Origin: Tumebacillus amylolyticus
GTDB taxonomy: Bacteria; Bacillota; Bacilli; Tumebacillales; Tumebacillaceae
NCBI RefSeq assembly: GCF_016722965.1
Contig: NZ_JAEQNB010000009.1
Coordinates: 1 to 64,000, forward strand
DNA length: 64,000 nt
Direction of reading: 5' to 3'
Shown here: positions 42,034-51,403 of the stretch, piece by piece
Layout: each line of letters begins with the position of its first letter
How positions within the stretch are numbered: position 1 is the stretch's first letter
Made by a program: the position numbers and the translations under genes
The notes under the pieces: model-generated
Told to the model about the DNA's origin: nothing
The model's input: the letters and a program-made list of their open reading frames with translations, nothing else
Database searches by the model: none

Positions 42034-43671
42034 ATGACAGAACAAGCAACACAAGCACAGCCGATGGACATGGCGGCGCCGAGCAAGAAGCGCACGCTCG
42101 TCATCATCGGTCTGTTGCTCGGACTCTTTTTCTCATCGCTTGACCAAACGGTTGTCGGTACCGCAATGCCGACGATCATCGGCCAACTGGGTCACATCGA
42201 ATTGCTGACCTGGATTACCACGGCCTACCTGCTGACTTCGACTTCGGTCGTGCCGATCGCGGGGAAGCTGGCGGACATCTTCGGCCGCCGCTCGCTGTAT
42301 TTGATCGGGATGGTTGTCTTCATCATCGGTTCCGCACTTTGCGGCATGGCCGATTCGATGATGCAATTGACGATCTACCGTGCCATCCAAGGGATCGGCG
42401 GCGGGATGCTGATGCCGCTGGCGATGACCATCATCGGGGACATCACAACCGGCGCGTCTCGTGCGAAATTCCAAGGGATGTTCATGGCCGTGTTCGGTCT
42501 CTCTTCGGTTCTCGGCCCGCAACTTGGCGGTTGGATCGTTGACAACTGGAACTGGCATTGGATTTTCTACATCAACCTGCCGTTCGGGATCGTCGCAACG
42601 ATCTTCATCTGGCTCGGCCTTGAAGGCTCGTTTGTGAAAAAGCAAGTTTCCATCGACTGGTTCGGGATTGTCACGATGGTCGTCTCCATCGTTTCGCTGC
42701 TGCTCGCGCTCTCGCTTGGCGGCAAAGATTACGGCTGGGGCTCTTGGCAGATCGTTTCGCTGTTCGCCGGTTTCGCGGTCTTCTTGATTCTGTTCTTGGT
42801 GGCGGAAACCAAAGCGAAAGACCCGATCATGCCGCTGAATCTGTTCCGCAACCGCATCTTCACCATCGTCAACTTGATCGGTTTTCTCATGGCGCTCGGC
42901 ATGTTCGGGGCGATGACGTTCACCCCGCTGTTGATGCAAGGCGTTGTCGGGATGTCGGCAACCAAAGCGGCGTCCGTTATGACCCCGATGATGTTCGGGA
43001 TGATCGTAACGTCGATTCTCGGTTCCCGTCTGCTGATCAAAGTCGGACTTCGTCCGATGCTGATCGCCGGGATGGCCGTTATGATGCTCAGCTTCTACCT
43101 GTTCGGCCAACTGGGTCTGGAAACCACGCAGTTGAAAGCTTCTATTGAAATGGTTCTGCTCGGCCTTGGCATGGGCTTGATCATGCCGTCGCTCGGGATC
43201 GCGTTGCAAGAAGCATTCCCGATGGAAATGCGCGGGACGGTTACTTCGTCCAACACGTTCTTCCGTCAAATCGGCGGTACCGTCGGGATCTCGTTGCTCG
43301 GTGCCATCTTCAACTCCCGTTCCGTCTCGGACATCGGGAACCAACTCGACCCGGTATTGAGCAAAATGGGTCCGAACTCGGAGAAGTTGCTCGACATGGC
43401 GCACAACAACCCGCAAGGTCTGTACTCGTCGCTGTTGAACGTCGACTTCCTGAAAGCTCTGCCGCAACAAATCGCAGACTTGTTCACGAACCAAGTAACG
43501 CCGGTTCTCAAGACGTCTCTGCTTGATTCTCTCCACTCGATCTACTCCGTGTGCATCTGGTTTGCCCTGCTCGGTTTGATTGTCTCGCTGTTCGTTGGTA
43601 AAGTTAAGATCAGCGGACGCAACGCAGCACCGACTGCCAAGGGCCAAGCAAAAACGGCCGCACAAGAATAA
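42034..43671 (+). CDS. DHA2 family MFS multidrug transporter
   Basis: A 545-residue 14-helix transporter. The start MTEQATQAQPMDMAAPSKKR is followed by helix 1 LVIIGLLLGLFFSSLDQTVV. Motif A-like GKLADIFGRRSLYLIG and motif C-like GLSSVLGPQLGGWIV are present. A basic Ala-rich tail ends it. GGGGTGAT precedes the ATG. It is the first gene of an operon with tetR, under a promoter carrying two palindromes, so drug-induced derepression is likely. Confidence 0.93.
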   Translation: MTEQATQAQPMDMAAPSKKRTLVIIGLLLGLFFSSLDQTVVGTAMPTIIGQLGHIELLTWITTAYLLTSTSVVPIAGKLADIFGRRSLYLIGMVVFIIGSALCGMADSMMQLTIYRAIQGIGGGMLMPLAMTIIGDITTGASRAKFQGMFMAVFGLSSVLGPQLGGWIVDNWNWHWIFYINLPFGIVATIFIWLGLEGSFVKKQVSIDWFGIVTMVVSIVSLLLALSLGGKDYGWGSWQIVSLFAGFAVFLILFLVAETKAKDPIMPLNLFRNRIFTIVNLIGFLMALGMFGAMTFTPLLMQGVVGMSATKAASVMTPMMFGMIVTSILGSRLLIKVGLRPMLIAGMAVMMLSFYLFGQLGLETTQLKASIEMVLLGLGMGLIMPSLGIALQEAFPMEMRGTVTSSNTFFRQIGGTVGISLLGAIFNSRSVSDIGNQLDPVLSKMGPNSEKLLDMAHNNPQGLYSSLLNVDFLKALPQQIADLFTNQVTPVLKTSLLDSLHSIYSVCIWFALLGLIVSLFVGKVKISGRNAAPTAKGQAKTAAQE

Positions 43672-43683
43672 TACTTGACTCAG

Positions 43684-43708
43684 CCTAGCGAGGATTTCTT
43701 CGCTAGGT
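43684..43708 (+). other. intergenic hairpin between MFS and tetR
   Basis: CCTAGCGA and TTCGCTAGG form an eight-base stem without a following T run. It may reduce read-through or stabilise the pump mRNA relative to tetR. Confidence 0.4.
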
Positions 43709-43748
43709 TGATCCTTATCTAAGGAGAGACAAGGGGAGGGGGAGGCAC

Positions 43749-44330
43749 TTGGAAGGCATGGAGAAGCGCGAACTGATCCTGCAAGCTGCAGCTCGCGCGT
43801 TTGGCACGAAGGGGTTTCACGACTCCAAAGTGGAAAAAATCGCCGCCGAAGCGGGCGTGGCGAAGGGAACCGTCTATCTCTACTTCAAGGACAAACAGAC
43901 ATTGCTCTACGAAGTGCTCCACTATTACCGTCAAAAATACGTTGAGGATCTCTACGCCGAGACAGAGAAACACGAAAGCGCCCGGGCCAAGTTGGTCGCC
44001 TACGCCAAGTTCCATCTCGCGCAGTTTCCGAATATGATCAAGATTCACAAGCTCAACATGGAACAACTTTCGCAATTGCACAAGGACGAATCCTCCCGTG
44101 AGCGCATGCGCGAGGAGCAGAACAACAACTTGCGCAAGATCGCGGGCATCATCCAACTCGGCATCGACCAAGGCGAATTCCGCACCGTCGACCCGATCGA
44201 CGCCGCCCTGCTCTGCTGGGGCGCCATGCAAGGCAGCGTCCACTGGGCGATGATCAACGAAATCGAAGAAATCGACGACGGCAGCGCAGAACGCATGGTG
44301 GAATTGCTCATGCACGGGTTTGGGAAGTAA
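43749..44330 (+). CDS. TetR/AcrR family regulator
   Basis: A 193-residue repressor. HTH about 10-56 (ILQAAARAFGTKGFHDSKVE, then AGVAKGTVYLYFKDK), followed by an all-helical ligand domain with a C-terminal TetR_C-like part. It probably represses its own operon through the two palindromes at 41950-41998. The start is TTG 43749 after a long purine run GGGGAGGGGGAGG; ATG 43758 three codons later is an equal candidate. Confidence 0.9.
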   Translation: MEGMEKRELILQAAARAFGTKGFHDSKVEKIAAEAGVAKGTVYLYFKDKQTLLYEVLHYYRQKYVEDLYAETEKHESARAKLVAYAKFHLAQFPNMIKIHKLNMEQLSQLHKDESSRERMREEQNNNLRKIAGIIQLGIDQGEFRTVDPIDAALLCWGAMQGSVHWAMINEIEEIDDGSAERMVELLMHGFGK

Positions 44331-44353
44331 GCCACGCCCCGCCGATACAATCG

Positions 44354-44395
44354 AAAAAAACGCATGGGACACGAGGGTGCCCATGCGTTTTTTAT
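44354..44395. terminator. bidirectional terminator
   Basis: Stem ACGCATGGG / CCCATGCGT with seven A before and six T after. It ends tetR and the convergent acetyltransferase gene. Confidence 0.85.
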
Positions 44396-44946
44396 TTGTT
44401 CCAGTCCTCTTGCGTAATCGCGTAGATGTTGTGGTCTTCCCAGTTCCCGTTGATTTGCAAGTACCATTTCGACAGCCCCTCGAAGCGGAAGCCGACTTTT
44501 TCCACGACGCGCACGGAAGCTTGGTTCCACGGCATGACGGCCGCTTGGACGCGGTGGAGTTGGCCGTCGGTGAGGGCGAAGTCCACGGCGAGAGAGACTG
44601 CCTCTGTGGTATACCCCTTGCCGTTGTGCGCTTGATCCATGAAATACCCGATCGTGCAGTTCTTCCACGCCCCGTACACGATGTTGCTCAGAGACACCCG
44701 CCCGACAAACTCGTTCGTCTCCTGCAAAAACACCCCGAACGTGAATCCGGTCTGGTCTCGCCAATGCTGAATGTCGTCGGAAATCCGATCTCGGTAATCC
44801 TCCAGCGTCATCACTAACTTCTGGCGAATCGGTTCATATGTTTGGAAAAAGTCCTGATTCCTCGTCCGCATCTCGTACAACGCCTCTGCATCGTCCAACT
44901 TCATCGGACGCACATACACGCTTTCTCCATCTCTGCGCAATTTCAT
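44392..44946 (-). CDS. GNAT family N-acetyltransferase (RimJ/RimL type)
   Basis: A 184-residue acetyl-CoA-dependent acetyltransferase. The start MKLRRDGESVYVRPMKLDDA is typical. The acetyl-CoA loop is QAHNGKGYTTEAVSLAVDFA (Q/RxxGxG type), followed by VRVVEKVGFRFEG. It resembles ribosomal-protein or antibiotic acetylating RimJ/YdaF enzymes; substrate unknown. GGAGGGGA precedes the ATG. It lies 28 bases downstream of the ArsR gene on the same strand and may share its transcript. Confidence 0.9.
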   Translation of the reverse strand: MKLRRDGESVYVRPMKLDDAEALYEMRTRNQDFFQTYEPIRQKLVMTLEDYRDRISDDIQHWRDQTGFTFGVFLQETNEFVGRVSLSNIVYGAWKNCTIGYFMDQAHNGKGYTTEAVSLAVDFALTDGQLHRVQAAVMPWNQASVRVVEKVGFRFEGLSKWYLQINGNWEDHNIYAITQEDWNK

Positions 44947-44974
44947 GATGTCCCCTCCTGACTTCCTGCGAAAC

Positions 44975-45553
44975 TCACTCGCTCTTCGCCCACATCTCCG
45001 GCGGGTTCAGCTCGTAAATCCCATTCTCGCGGTACATATAATGATTCGCGATAAACTCGCGTCGAATCGTCGCGTAGTCTTCGTGGTACTTTTTTATGTA
45101 GTCGTTGATCTCGATTTCGGTGTACGTCCGCCCGGTCTTCAACCCGCGCAACAGGTGCTCGAAGACGAGGAGACGTTTTTTTCGTTGGGCGGGGATGGAC
45201 TTCAGACGACCGTCTGTGTCGAAGAAGTTTTTCAAAACGCCCAGCCGTTGCTTCTCCTCTTCCTCCTCCGCCAGAGCTTCCGGTTTGTTCACCAAGTCCA
45301 CAATCGCGAGGGCGTGCTCTGCGAGCACGTCTTTTTTGAGCGAGAAGTAGATCGTGTTTTTGTCCCGGTGCTCGGAGATCAGCCCGATCTCGCGGAGCTT
45401 CGCCATGTGGTGCGTGATCGTCGGCGGGGTGACGCCGAGTTTGCCGGCCAGCGCTTGTCCGTGCAAGGGGCCGCCGGCGAGCAGCGCGAGGATGCGAATC
45501 CGCGTCAGATCGGCCAACGCTTTGTGAAACTCAAACAACCGACTCACTTGCAT
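44975..45553 (-). CDS. ArsR family regulator with DUF2087 domain
   Basis: A 192-residue protein. A winged helix at about 8-80 has HGQALAGKLGVTPPTITHHM and LISEHRDKNTIYFSL. The C-terminal DUF2087 domain (about 110-185) has DGRLKSIPAQRKKRLLVFEH. No metal-binding Cys pair of ArsR/SmtB sensors is seen, so the inducer is unknown. The ATG at 45553 is chosen because GGAGG lies about ten bases upstream; a GTG four codons earlier would overlap that site. Confidence 0.88.
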   Translation of the reverse strand: MQVSRLFEFHKALADLTRIRILALLAGGPLHGQALAGKLGVTPPTITHHMAKLREIGLISEHRDKNTIYFSLKKDVLAEHALAIVDLVNKPEALAEEEEEKQRLGVLKNFFDTDGRLKSIPAQRKKRLLVFEHLLRGLKTGRTYTEIEINDYIKKYHEDYATIRREFIANHYMYRENGIYELNPPEMWAKSE

Positions 45554-45581
45554 CGGCACGGACACCTCCAGTCGTTTTGGA

Positions 45582-45619
45582 AAAAAAGAAACAGCCGATC
45601 CACCTCATCGGCTGTTTCT
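45582..45619 (-). terminator. terminator after the SLH protein gene
   Basis: Stem GAAACAGCCGAT / ATCGGCTGTTTC followed on the minus strand by seven T residues. Confidence 0.88.
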
Positions 45620-45627
45620 CCATGATA

Positions 45628-47271
45628 TCAAATTCCCAAGTACTTGGACAGAATCTGCGCGGCTTCGGCGCGGGTGAGGGTGGAGTTGGGAAGGAACGTC
45701 CCGTTGCTCCCGTTCACCCAGCCGTAATACTGCATCACCGCCACCTGCGGTTTCGCCCAATCCGGCACGCTCGCAAAATCGCGGAAAGGAGGCTCGTAAT
45801 CTCCTGCCGTTTCAGCTGTAATGCCCAACTGCCGCCCGATAATCACCGTCGCTTCGGCGCGCGTAATCGAATCGCCGGGACGGAAGTAGCGCTTGCCGTT
45901 GCGAGTTTCACCGGAGATGAGGCCCTGTTCCGCAAGCGCGTTGATTGAGCCGTACGACCATGTTCCCGCCGCGACGTCTGCAAATGGGTTCGCATACGTC
46001 GTGGAAGCTTGCATGCCAAGCGTTGTCGCGAGCATTTTCGAGAACTCTTCCCGCGTGACGGCACGGTCCGGCTCAAACCGCTTGTTGCCGACGCCTTGCA
46101 GAATTCCTTCGTCGCTCATGAATTCAACCGATTTGCGCATCCACGAGCCTTTCGGCACGTCGCTGAAATTGTCCACACGGTCCACGAGAAAGGGAACTTC
46201 ATCAGACCCTTCGTTCTCGGAATAATAAGGCCCCTCTGCCGACAGAAACAGCGAGTGCAACCCGTCCGAAAGCGCGGTGACATCGACAGACGCCTGCCCA
46301 AACGAATTGTCGCTGTTGACGGCGAGGTCTTTGTACGGCTCGCCGTCGAGGAACAGTCGGGCTGCTTTCGGCTTGTTCGTCAGGTCGAGGTTCACAGCCT
46401 TCGTGGTGAACGGCGTGTCATAAAACGTATAGGGCGTCTGCTCCAAGCTCACAGGCTGGACATAAGAAACGTCCGGCACGACCAACTCCGGCCCGGAAAA
46501 AGTGAACTTCAGAAGTCCCGTGTTCTGGGCTTCTTCATGAGATTTGGCATTGAACGATACGGTATACCACCCCGCATGGGGCAGTGTAACGGACTTGGAG
46601 GTCATGACGTTCTGCGTGTCATCCGGCACGGAGAATTCCGGTTCGTCGATCACTTTGTTCTGATCGAGATCGTAGACGCGAGACGTGACATACGTGTAGT
46701 TGCGCAACTGATCGACAGTCAACTGCAAAGACCCTGCACCGGCGTAGATCCGATACGTGCGAATCTCCGGCGAGTTGCCGTGTGCCGGTTGGGTCGGCGT
46801 ACTGTAGGTGCTCGTAAAAGGACTGCTGTCGGTCGTGAATGTCAGCGTCACGTCACTAGCCAAGGTTTTTCCGAAGGCATCGTGCAAGCCGGTTGGACCG
46901 CCTGTGATCGTGACGGTGTACGTTTCGTTTTTCGAGAGGGGTCCGGTGACGACGAAAGGCAGGACTGTATACGGCGTCGTCTGATACTCATCGTACACCA
47001 GCGGAGCGGCGTTGCCTTTGCTGTCGGTGATCTTCACGAACTTTTTGGCTTCCGAGCCTTTCGACGTCGTGTAGCTGAAATAGAGGTTCAACCGACTGAA
47101 CCCGCGCTTGACGATGTCTCCGCTCGATGCCCATTTGTTCGGATAGTTGCTATAATCCATCGACATGGCTTTGAAGGAAAAAGGCACATCCGCCGCCGTC
47201 GTTCGTTTCGCCGGCAACGCGATCATGACGAGCAAACAAAGTACGCATAGAAGCGATGTCATCCTGCGCAT
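45628..47271 (-). CDS. S-layer homology domain surface protein
   Basis: A 547-residue exported protein. A signal peptide (SLLCVLCLLVMIALPAKRTTA) is followed by an SbsA-type Ig-like domain (about 40-145, with SKNETYTVTITG), a middle region with DLDQNKVIDEPEFS, and three SLH repeats (about 370-547: FSDVPKGSWMRKSVEFM, FADVAAGTWSYGSINALAEQ, FRDFASVPDWAKPQVAVM). SLH repeats bind pyruvylated wall polymer. The ATG at 47271 follows GGAGGTGGG; upstream codons overlap the divergent gene. Confidence 0.88.
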   Translation of the reverse strand: MRRMTSLLCVLCLLVMIALPAKRTTAADVPFSFKAMSMDYSNYPNKWASSGDIVKRGFSRLNLYFSYTTSKGSEAKKFVKITDSKGNAAPLVYDEYQTTPYTVLPFVVTGPLSKNETYTVTITGGPTGLHDAFGKTLASDVTLTFTTDSSPFTSTYSTPTQPAHGNSPEIRTYRIYAGAGSLQLTVDQLRNYTYVTSRVYDLDQNKVIDEPEFSVPDDTQNVMTSKSVTLPHAGWYTVSFNAKSHEEAQNTGLLKFTFSGPELVVPDVSYVQPVSLEQTPYTFYDTPFTTKAVNLDLTNKPKAARLFLDGEPYKDLAVNSDNSFGQASVDVTALSDGLHSLFLSAEGPYYSENEGSDEVPFLVDRVDNFSDVPKGSWMRKSVEFMSDEGILQGVGNKRFEPDRAVTREEFSKMLATTLGMQASTTYANPFADVAAGTWSYGSINALAEQGLISGETRNGKRYFRPGDSITRAEATVIIGRQLGITAETAGDYEPPFRDFASVPDWAKPQVAVMQYYGWVNGSNGTFLPNSTLTRAEAAQILSKYLGI

Positions 47272-47373
47272 GTCTTCCCACCTCCATTTCGTAGTGTGAG
47301 ATTGGAGAGAGGGATTCAAGCGGGGTAAATCGTTCCATGCTATCATGAGAGACAAAACGAGAGGAGGAAGCCC

Positions 47374-47946
47374 ATGAACCCCCTTGAGAAAAAAGCGCTT
47401 CGTCGCCAACTGCTCGACGCGCGCCTCGCCTTATCCGCGGAAGTCCGTGCGAACTACGACAACCAAATTCTCGCGCACCTCATCACGCTTCCCCAAGTCC
47501 AAGGAGCCCAAACGATCCTGCTCTACCTCGACTTCCGATCCGAAGTGAGTTCACACGGCCTCATCGAATGGGCCGTCGCCCAAGGCAAGACCGTCTGCGC
47601 CCCGGTCACGGTTGTCGCAGAACGACGCCTGATTCCCGTGCGTCTGCGTTCTGCGGAGGATGTGATCCTCGGAGCTTACGACATCCGAGAACCGGCGAAT
47701 CAAGCGGACGTCGTCGATCTCGAAACCATCGACCTCGTCGTGCTCCCCGGCGTCGGTTTCGACCGCAGTGGCGGCCGCTTGGGATACGGCGGCGGGTATT
47801 ACGACCGCTTCCTGCCGAGGTTGAAACATCAAGTCCCGAAGATCGCCGTCGCCTACGAACTCCAAGTCCTGCCCGAAGTCCCGCTCGAACCCCATGACAC
47901 GAAACTCGACGTCCTCGTCACAGAAGCAGGAATTTGGGAAGCCTAG
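47374..47946 (+). CDS. 5-formyltetrahydrofolate cyclo-ligase
   Basis: A 190-residue MTHFS enzyme. The start KKALRRQLLDARLALS and the end motif GVGFDRSGGRLGYGGGYYDR are diagnostic. It converts 5-formyl-THF to 5,10-methenyl-THF with ATP, recycling a folate storage form. GAGGAGGAAG precedes the ATG. It is divergent from the SLH gene and convergent with the GGDEF gene. Cytoplasmic. Confidence 0.95.
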   Translation: MNPLEKKALRRQLLDARLALSAEVRANYDNQILAHLITLPQVQGAQTILLYLDFRSEVSSHGLIEWAVAQGKTVCAPVTVVAERRLIPVRLRSAEDVILGAYDIREPANQADVVDLETIDLVVLPGVGFDRSGGRLGYGGGYYDRFLPRLKHQVPKIAVAYELQVLPEVPLEPHDTKLDVLVTEAGIWEA

Positions 47947-47967
47947 ATCCTAAGAAGCCACTACATA

Positions 47968-48004
47968 AAAAAAGCGCGAGCCCACTCTCGTGGCCCTCGC
48001 GCTC
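47968..48004 (-). terminator. terminator after the GGDEF gene
   Basis: Stem GCGCGAG / CTCGCGC with inner GGCCACGAG / CTCGTGGCC-like pairing and a minus-strand T7 run. Confidence 0.75.
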
Positions 48005-48006
48005 TC

Positions 48007-49170
48007 TCAGGAATGCACCTCGCACCGCTCCATCCCTTCCGCATACACCACCGTCCGGTTTTTCCCGGAGCGTTTGGCGGCGTACATGGCTTGGTCGGCG
48101 CGGTCGATGAGTTGCTGGTGGTTGTTGCAAGACTCGGGGAACGACGACACCCCGACGCTGACGGAGACGTTCAACAACTCGCCTGTCGGAATCGGCACGC
48201 GAAGTTTCTCAATCTCCAGTCGAAACGTCTCTGCCGCTTCAAACCCGGCTTGCAAGTCCGACTCCGGCAGCAGCACCGCCAATTCCTCACCGCCGACTCG
48301 GCAGGGGACCCAATACGTCCCTTTGCTCACGAGCAACATCTGCGCCGCGATCTTGCGCAACACGTCGTCGCCGACGAGATGCCCGTACGTATCATTGACG
48401 AGCTTGAAATTGTCGATATCGAACAGCACCAACGCAACCGGCTTGCCGTGTTGCTTGGCTTTCTCCGTCTCCACGACGATTCGCGTATGGAAGTAGTTGT
48501 GGTTGTGCAACTTTGTCAATTGATCCAAGACCGCCATCTGATGCAAGTCGAACGCATACTCCGCCACTTCGCGGTTCATCGACTCCATCTCGCGTTGCAG
48601 ACGGTCTTTCTCCTCCGAGGCGAGCCGTTCCCGTTCCGCCGTCAACTGACGCTGAAACTCGATGAACGACAACATCGGAAACACCGTGGACACCGCAAAA
48701 AACATCACGGCCCGAAACACCAGATCCCGCCACGAAATCGTCCCCGGCGCAAGCAAGAGCGTCAACAAATACAACCCGTTCACAGCGGTCGTAAACGACA
48801 CATTGACCACTTTCGACCACCGATGCGCGAAGGCCGCCATCGCCATCGTCAGAAAATAATAGTAGTACAGATCGCTGTCCAAGCCTCCGTTGGCATACAC
48901 CATCGCAGAGACCATCAGCAGATCAACCACGACGGTCGAATACCAAAACGGCCATCGCTTCTCCCAACGATTGTACCCAAACGCCATCACCAGCGACGTT
49001 ACGATATAATAGAGAAACCCACCCAACATCATGGGATTGCGGACATACAGCAACAGCAGCAGCGCGAAAAAGGACCGTGACGTGACCAAAAATGCTTCAT
49101 AATTGGTCAGGAATCGAAGGATAGGCAACACGGTGAGGACGACCCCTTTCCAAAATGCGTCAAAAGGCAT
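48007..49170 (-). CDS. membrane-bound diguanylate cyclase (GGDEF)
   Basis: A 387-residue protein from the ATG at 49170. About six hydrophobic helices (20-190) form an unknown input domain. A short linker coiled coil (about 195-235) precedes the GGDEF domain (about 235-380), whose active site is RVGGEELAVL, a functional GGEEL variant. LFDIDNFKLVNDTYGH and VSVGVSSFP are typical. It makes cyclic-di-GMP. The start is uncertain: no good site precedes 49170, while a GTG at 49131 has AAGGGG upstream. Confidence 0.85.
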   Translation of the reverse strand: MPFDAFWKGVVLTVLPILRFLTNYEAFLVTSRSFFALLLLLYVRNPMMLGGFLYYIVTSLVMAFGYNRWEKRWPFWYSTVVVDLLMVSAMVYANGGLDSDLYYYYFLTMAMAAFAHRWSKVVNVSFTTAVNGLYLLTLLLAPGTISWRDLVFRAVMFFAVSTVFPMLSFIEFQRQLTAERERLASEEKDRLQREMESMNREVAEYAFDLHQMAVLDQLTKLHNHNYFHTRIVVETEKAKQHGKPVALVLFDIDNFKLVNDTYGHLVGDDVLRKIAAQMLLVSKGTYWVPCRVGGEELAVLLPESDLQAGFEAAETFRLEIEKLRVPIPTGELLNVSVSVGVSSFPESCNNHQQLIDRADQAMYAAKRSGKNRTVVYAEGMERCEVHS

Positions 49171-49262
49171 GCCGACTGGCTTTACAGATAGTAGTAGTGT
49201 AGCATAGGCTTCAAATATATGACAGTAGTCCCAGAGAGGAAATTTACAAATATGTACCTGAC

Positions 49263-49913
49263 ATGAACAAGTTAAATGAACCCTCAATCACAAGAGGTGT
49301 CTTTTTATTGGGCGGTCGATCAAAGCGCATGGGGGTCTCCAAGCAGTGGCTTCCTTTTGCGAACCGTCCCTTGTTGTTGCATTCTTATGATAGACTGAGG
49401 ACGGTATGCCAAGAAGTCGTCGCCGTGACGAACGACGTGCAAGACCAACAGCGCGTGCAGGACTTGGGACTCAGGGCGGTGCGGGACTTTTTTCCCGATC
49501 AAGGTCCGTTGGCCGGTTTGCACGCCGGATTGCAAGGTCTGGAGGAGCACCAAACGGCGGTCTTGCTGGGGTGTGATCTTCCTTTTTTGCGCAGGCAGGT
49601 TCTTCAAGACCTGATTCACGAATTGGAGAGAGACCCGGAACTGGATGCCGTGGTACCCTGTGAAGGGGGAGACGGACATCTGTACCCGGTTTGTGCCGTG
49701 TACCGAGCTCGTGTGCGGCAGGTTGCAGAAGAACATTTACGGCGGGGCGAGAATGCGATGCGCCGCTTTTTGGCAGAAATCCGTGTGTTGTACATACCGA
49801 CGGAGCGGTGGGCGGCGTGCTCACCTCATCCGTTTTTTAACATGAACACGCCTGAGGACTATGAAGAGGCGTGTATCTTATGGAAGAGAGAAGGATTTGG
49901 AGATCATGAGTGA
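49263..49913 (+). CDS. mobA: molybdenum cofactor guanylyltransferase
   Basis: A 216-residue nucleotidyltransferase. The N-terminal LLGGRSKRMGVSKQWLPF matches the GG-x-S-x-RMG-x-x-K signature but has Ser where most have Asp before Lys. Downstream motifs are DQGPLAGLHAGLQ, LGCDLPFL, and FFNMNTPEDY. MobA adds GMP to molybdopterin for Mo-bis-MGD enzymes. The start lacks a clear ribosome site, so 49263 is provisional. It overlaps the next gene by eight bases. Confidence 0.88.
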   Translation: MNKLNEPSITRGVFLLGGRSKRMGVSKQWLPFANRPLLLHSYDRLRTVCQEVVAVTNDVQDQQRVQDLGLRAVRDFFPDQGPLAGLHAGLQGLEEHQTAVLLGCDLPFLRRQVLQDLIHELERDPELDAVVPCEGGDGHLYPVCAVYRARVRQVAEEHLRRGENAMRRFLAEIRVLYIPTERWAACSPHPFFNMNTPEDYEEACILWKREGFGDHE

Positions 49914-50409
49914 ATACTTGTTGGCTTTGGGATACGGCGGCGACCGGGAAGCGGCGGCTTGGTTTGAATGGAACTTCCGCTGCAAGATCGGGGAGGAGAA
50001 AAAAAGCGACAACGCCTCTCGCGATGCGTTTCTGCGCGAATTTATCGCAGGAACGGAAAACGGTCAGGAGTACGCCATCGTCGCCGAAGACCCGAAAGCG
50101 CCGTTCGTGCGCGCCTTCGCTGAATTCGGCAAAGCAGCGCTCAAGGAGCACCGCGACCTGTTCGTGTTCTACATCCTCGAAGATGCACAGAACCCGAGCA
50201 ACCGCTTCAAACTCTATTTGAAAGCGGACGATCCCGAAGCGGAACTGCCGGAGCACCAAATCTATTGCGACGGCTTCGATGTGCCGAGAGCTGCTCTGAT
50301 GTGGATGCAAGAGCAAGTCGGATGCCGCTTCTACGTCACCGAAGATCGTTCCGAAATGATGATCGAATTCCCGTACCAAGGGCCGGAAGAGCTTCCGGTG
50401 CTTCAATAA
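49906..50409 (+). CDS. hypothetical protein in molybdenum cofactor operon
   Basis: A 167-residue soluble protein starting MSEYLLALGYGGDREAAAWF. The body is acidic with YILEDAQNPSNRFKLYLKAD in the middle and no recognised domain. It overlaps mobA by eight bases and is 15 bases before the molybdopterin-binding gene, so it is almost certainly co-expressed; a role in cofactor use or assembly is only contextual. Confidence 0.7.
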   Translation: MSEYLLALGYGGDREAAAWFEWNFRCKIGEEKKSDNASRDAFLREFIAGTENGQEYAIVAEDPKAPFVRAFAEFGKAALKEHRDLFVFYILEDAQNPSNRFKLYLKADDPEAELPEHQIYCDGFDVPRAALMWMQEQVGCRFYVTEDRSEMMIEFPYQGPEELPVLQ

Positions 50410-50424
50410 GAGGGGGCGTTCTCT

Positions 50425-51399
50425 GTGAAAAAGGAAGTCCGCGTCGAAGACGCGATCGGGATGCGACTTGCGCACGATCTCACCCGCATCGTACCGGGAG
50501 TCTTCAAAGGACGTGCCTTCACCAAGGGCCACATCATCCGCGAAGAGGACATTCCCGAACTGCTCAAAATCGGCAAAGAACACATCTACGTATTGGAACT
50601 CTCCGACGGCGAACTGCATGAAGACGACGCCGCGCTGCGCATGGCGGCCGTTTTGGGCGGGGAGAACATGACGTATGAAGACCCGCATGAAGGCAAAGTC
50701 GTGCTGAAATCCGCGATCCAAGGCTTGCTGAAAGTCGACGTGAAGCGTCTCATGCAAATCAATTTGATCGACGAAATCGCCGTAGTCTCTCGAAAAAACA
50801 ATACGGTCCTCGAACCGGGCGACAAGATTTGCGGATTGCGTGCCATTCCGTTGACGGTCGCTTCTGAAAAAGTAGAGGCTGTCGAAAAAATTGCGCGGGA
50901 AATGAATGTGTTGACCGTCAAAGAGTTCAAGTCTCTGAAAGTCGGCGTCGTGACGACAGGGTCTGAAGTGTTGAAAGGCCGGATTCAAGATAAGTTCGGC
51001 CCCGTCGTGCGTGCCAAGTTGGAGAAGTTCGGCTCGTCCGTGATCGAGCAAAAAATCGTCGGCGACGCCGTCGAGGACATTCGAACGGCGATTGAAGAGT
51101 TTCATGCGAACGGCGCGGACATGGTAATCTGCACCGGCGGGATGTCGGTGGACCCTGACGACCGAACTCCCGGCGCGATCAAAGCGGCGGCAACGCAAGT
51201 CGTTTCGTACGGGATGCCGGTTTTGCCGGGTTCGATGATGATGTTGGCGTACCGCGAAGGGATGCCGATCTTCGGACTGCCGGGCTGTGTGATTTTTGAC
51301 GACTTCACTTCGTTTGACATGCTGCTCCCCCGCGTCCTCGCAGGCGAAATCGTCACTCGCGCCGAAATCGCCGAACTCGGCCACGGCGGACTGCTCTAG
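50425..51399 (+). CDS. molybdopterin-binding protein (MoeA/MogA-like domain)
   Basis: A 324-residue protein. The first half (about 1-165) has MRLAHDLTRIVPGVFKG, like the N-terminal part of molybdopterin-binding CinA-like proteins. The second half carries the MPT-binding domain: VGVVTTGSEVLKGRIQD, then ICTGGMSVDPDDRTPGAI and FGLPGCVIFD. Shorter than true MoeA. It may bind molybdopterin for metal insertion. A GTG start at 50425 follows AGAGGGGGC at ten bases. Confidence 0.82.
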   Translation: MKKEVRVEDAIGMRLAHDLTRIVPGVFKGRAFTKGHIIREEDIPELLKIGKEHIYVLELSDGELHEDDAALRMAAVLGGENMTYEDPHEGKVVLKSAIQGLLKVDVKRLMQINLIDEIAVVSRKNNTVLEPGDKICGLRAIPLTVASEKVEAVEKIAREMNVLTVKEFKSLKVGVVTTGSEVLKGRIQDKFGPVVRAKLEKFGSSVIEQKIVGDAVEDIRTAIEEFHANGADMVICTGGMSVDPDDRTPGAIKAAATQVVSYGMPVLPGSMMMLAYREGMPIFGLPGCVIFDDFTSFDMLLPRVLAGEIVTRAEIAELGHGGLL

Positions 51400-51403
51400 T
51401 TCG

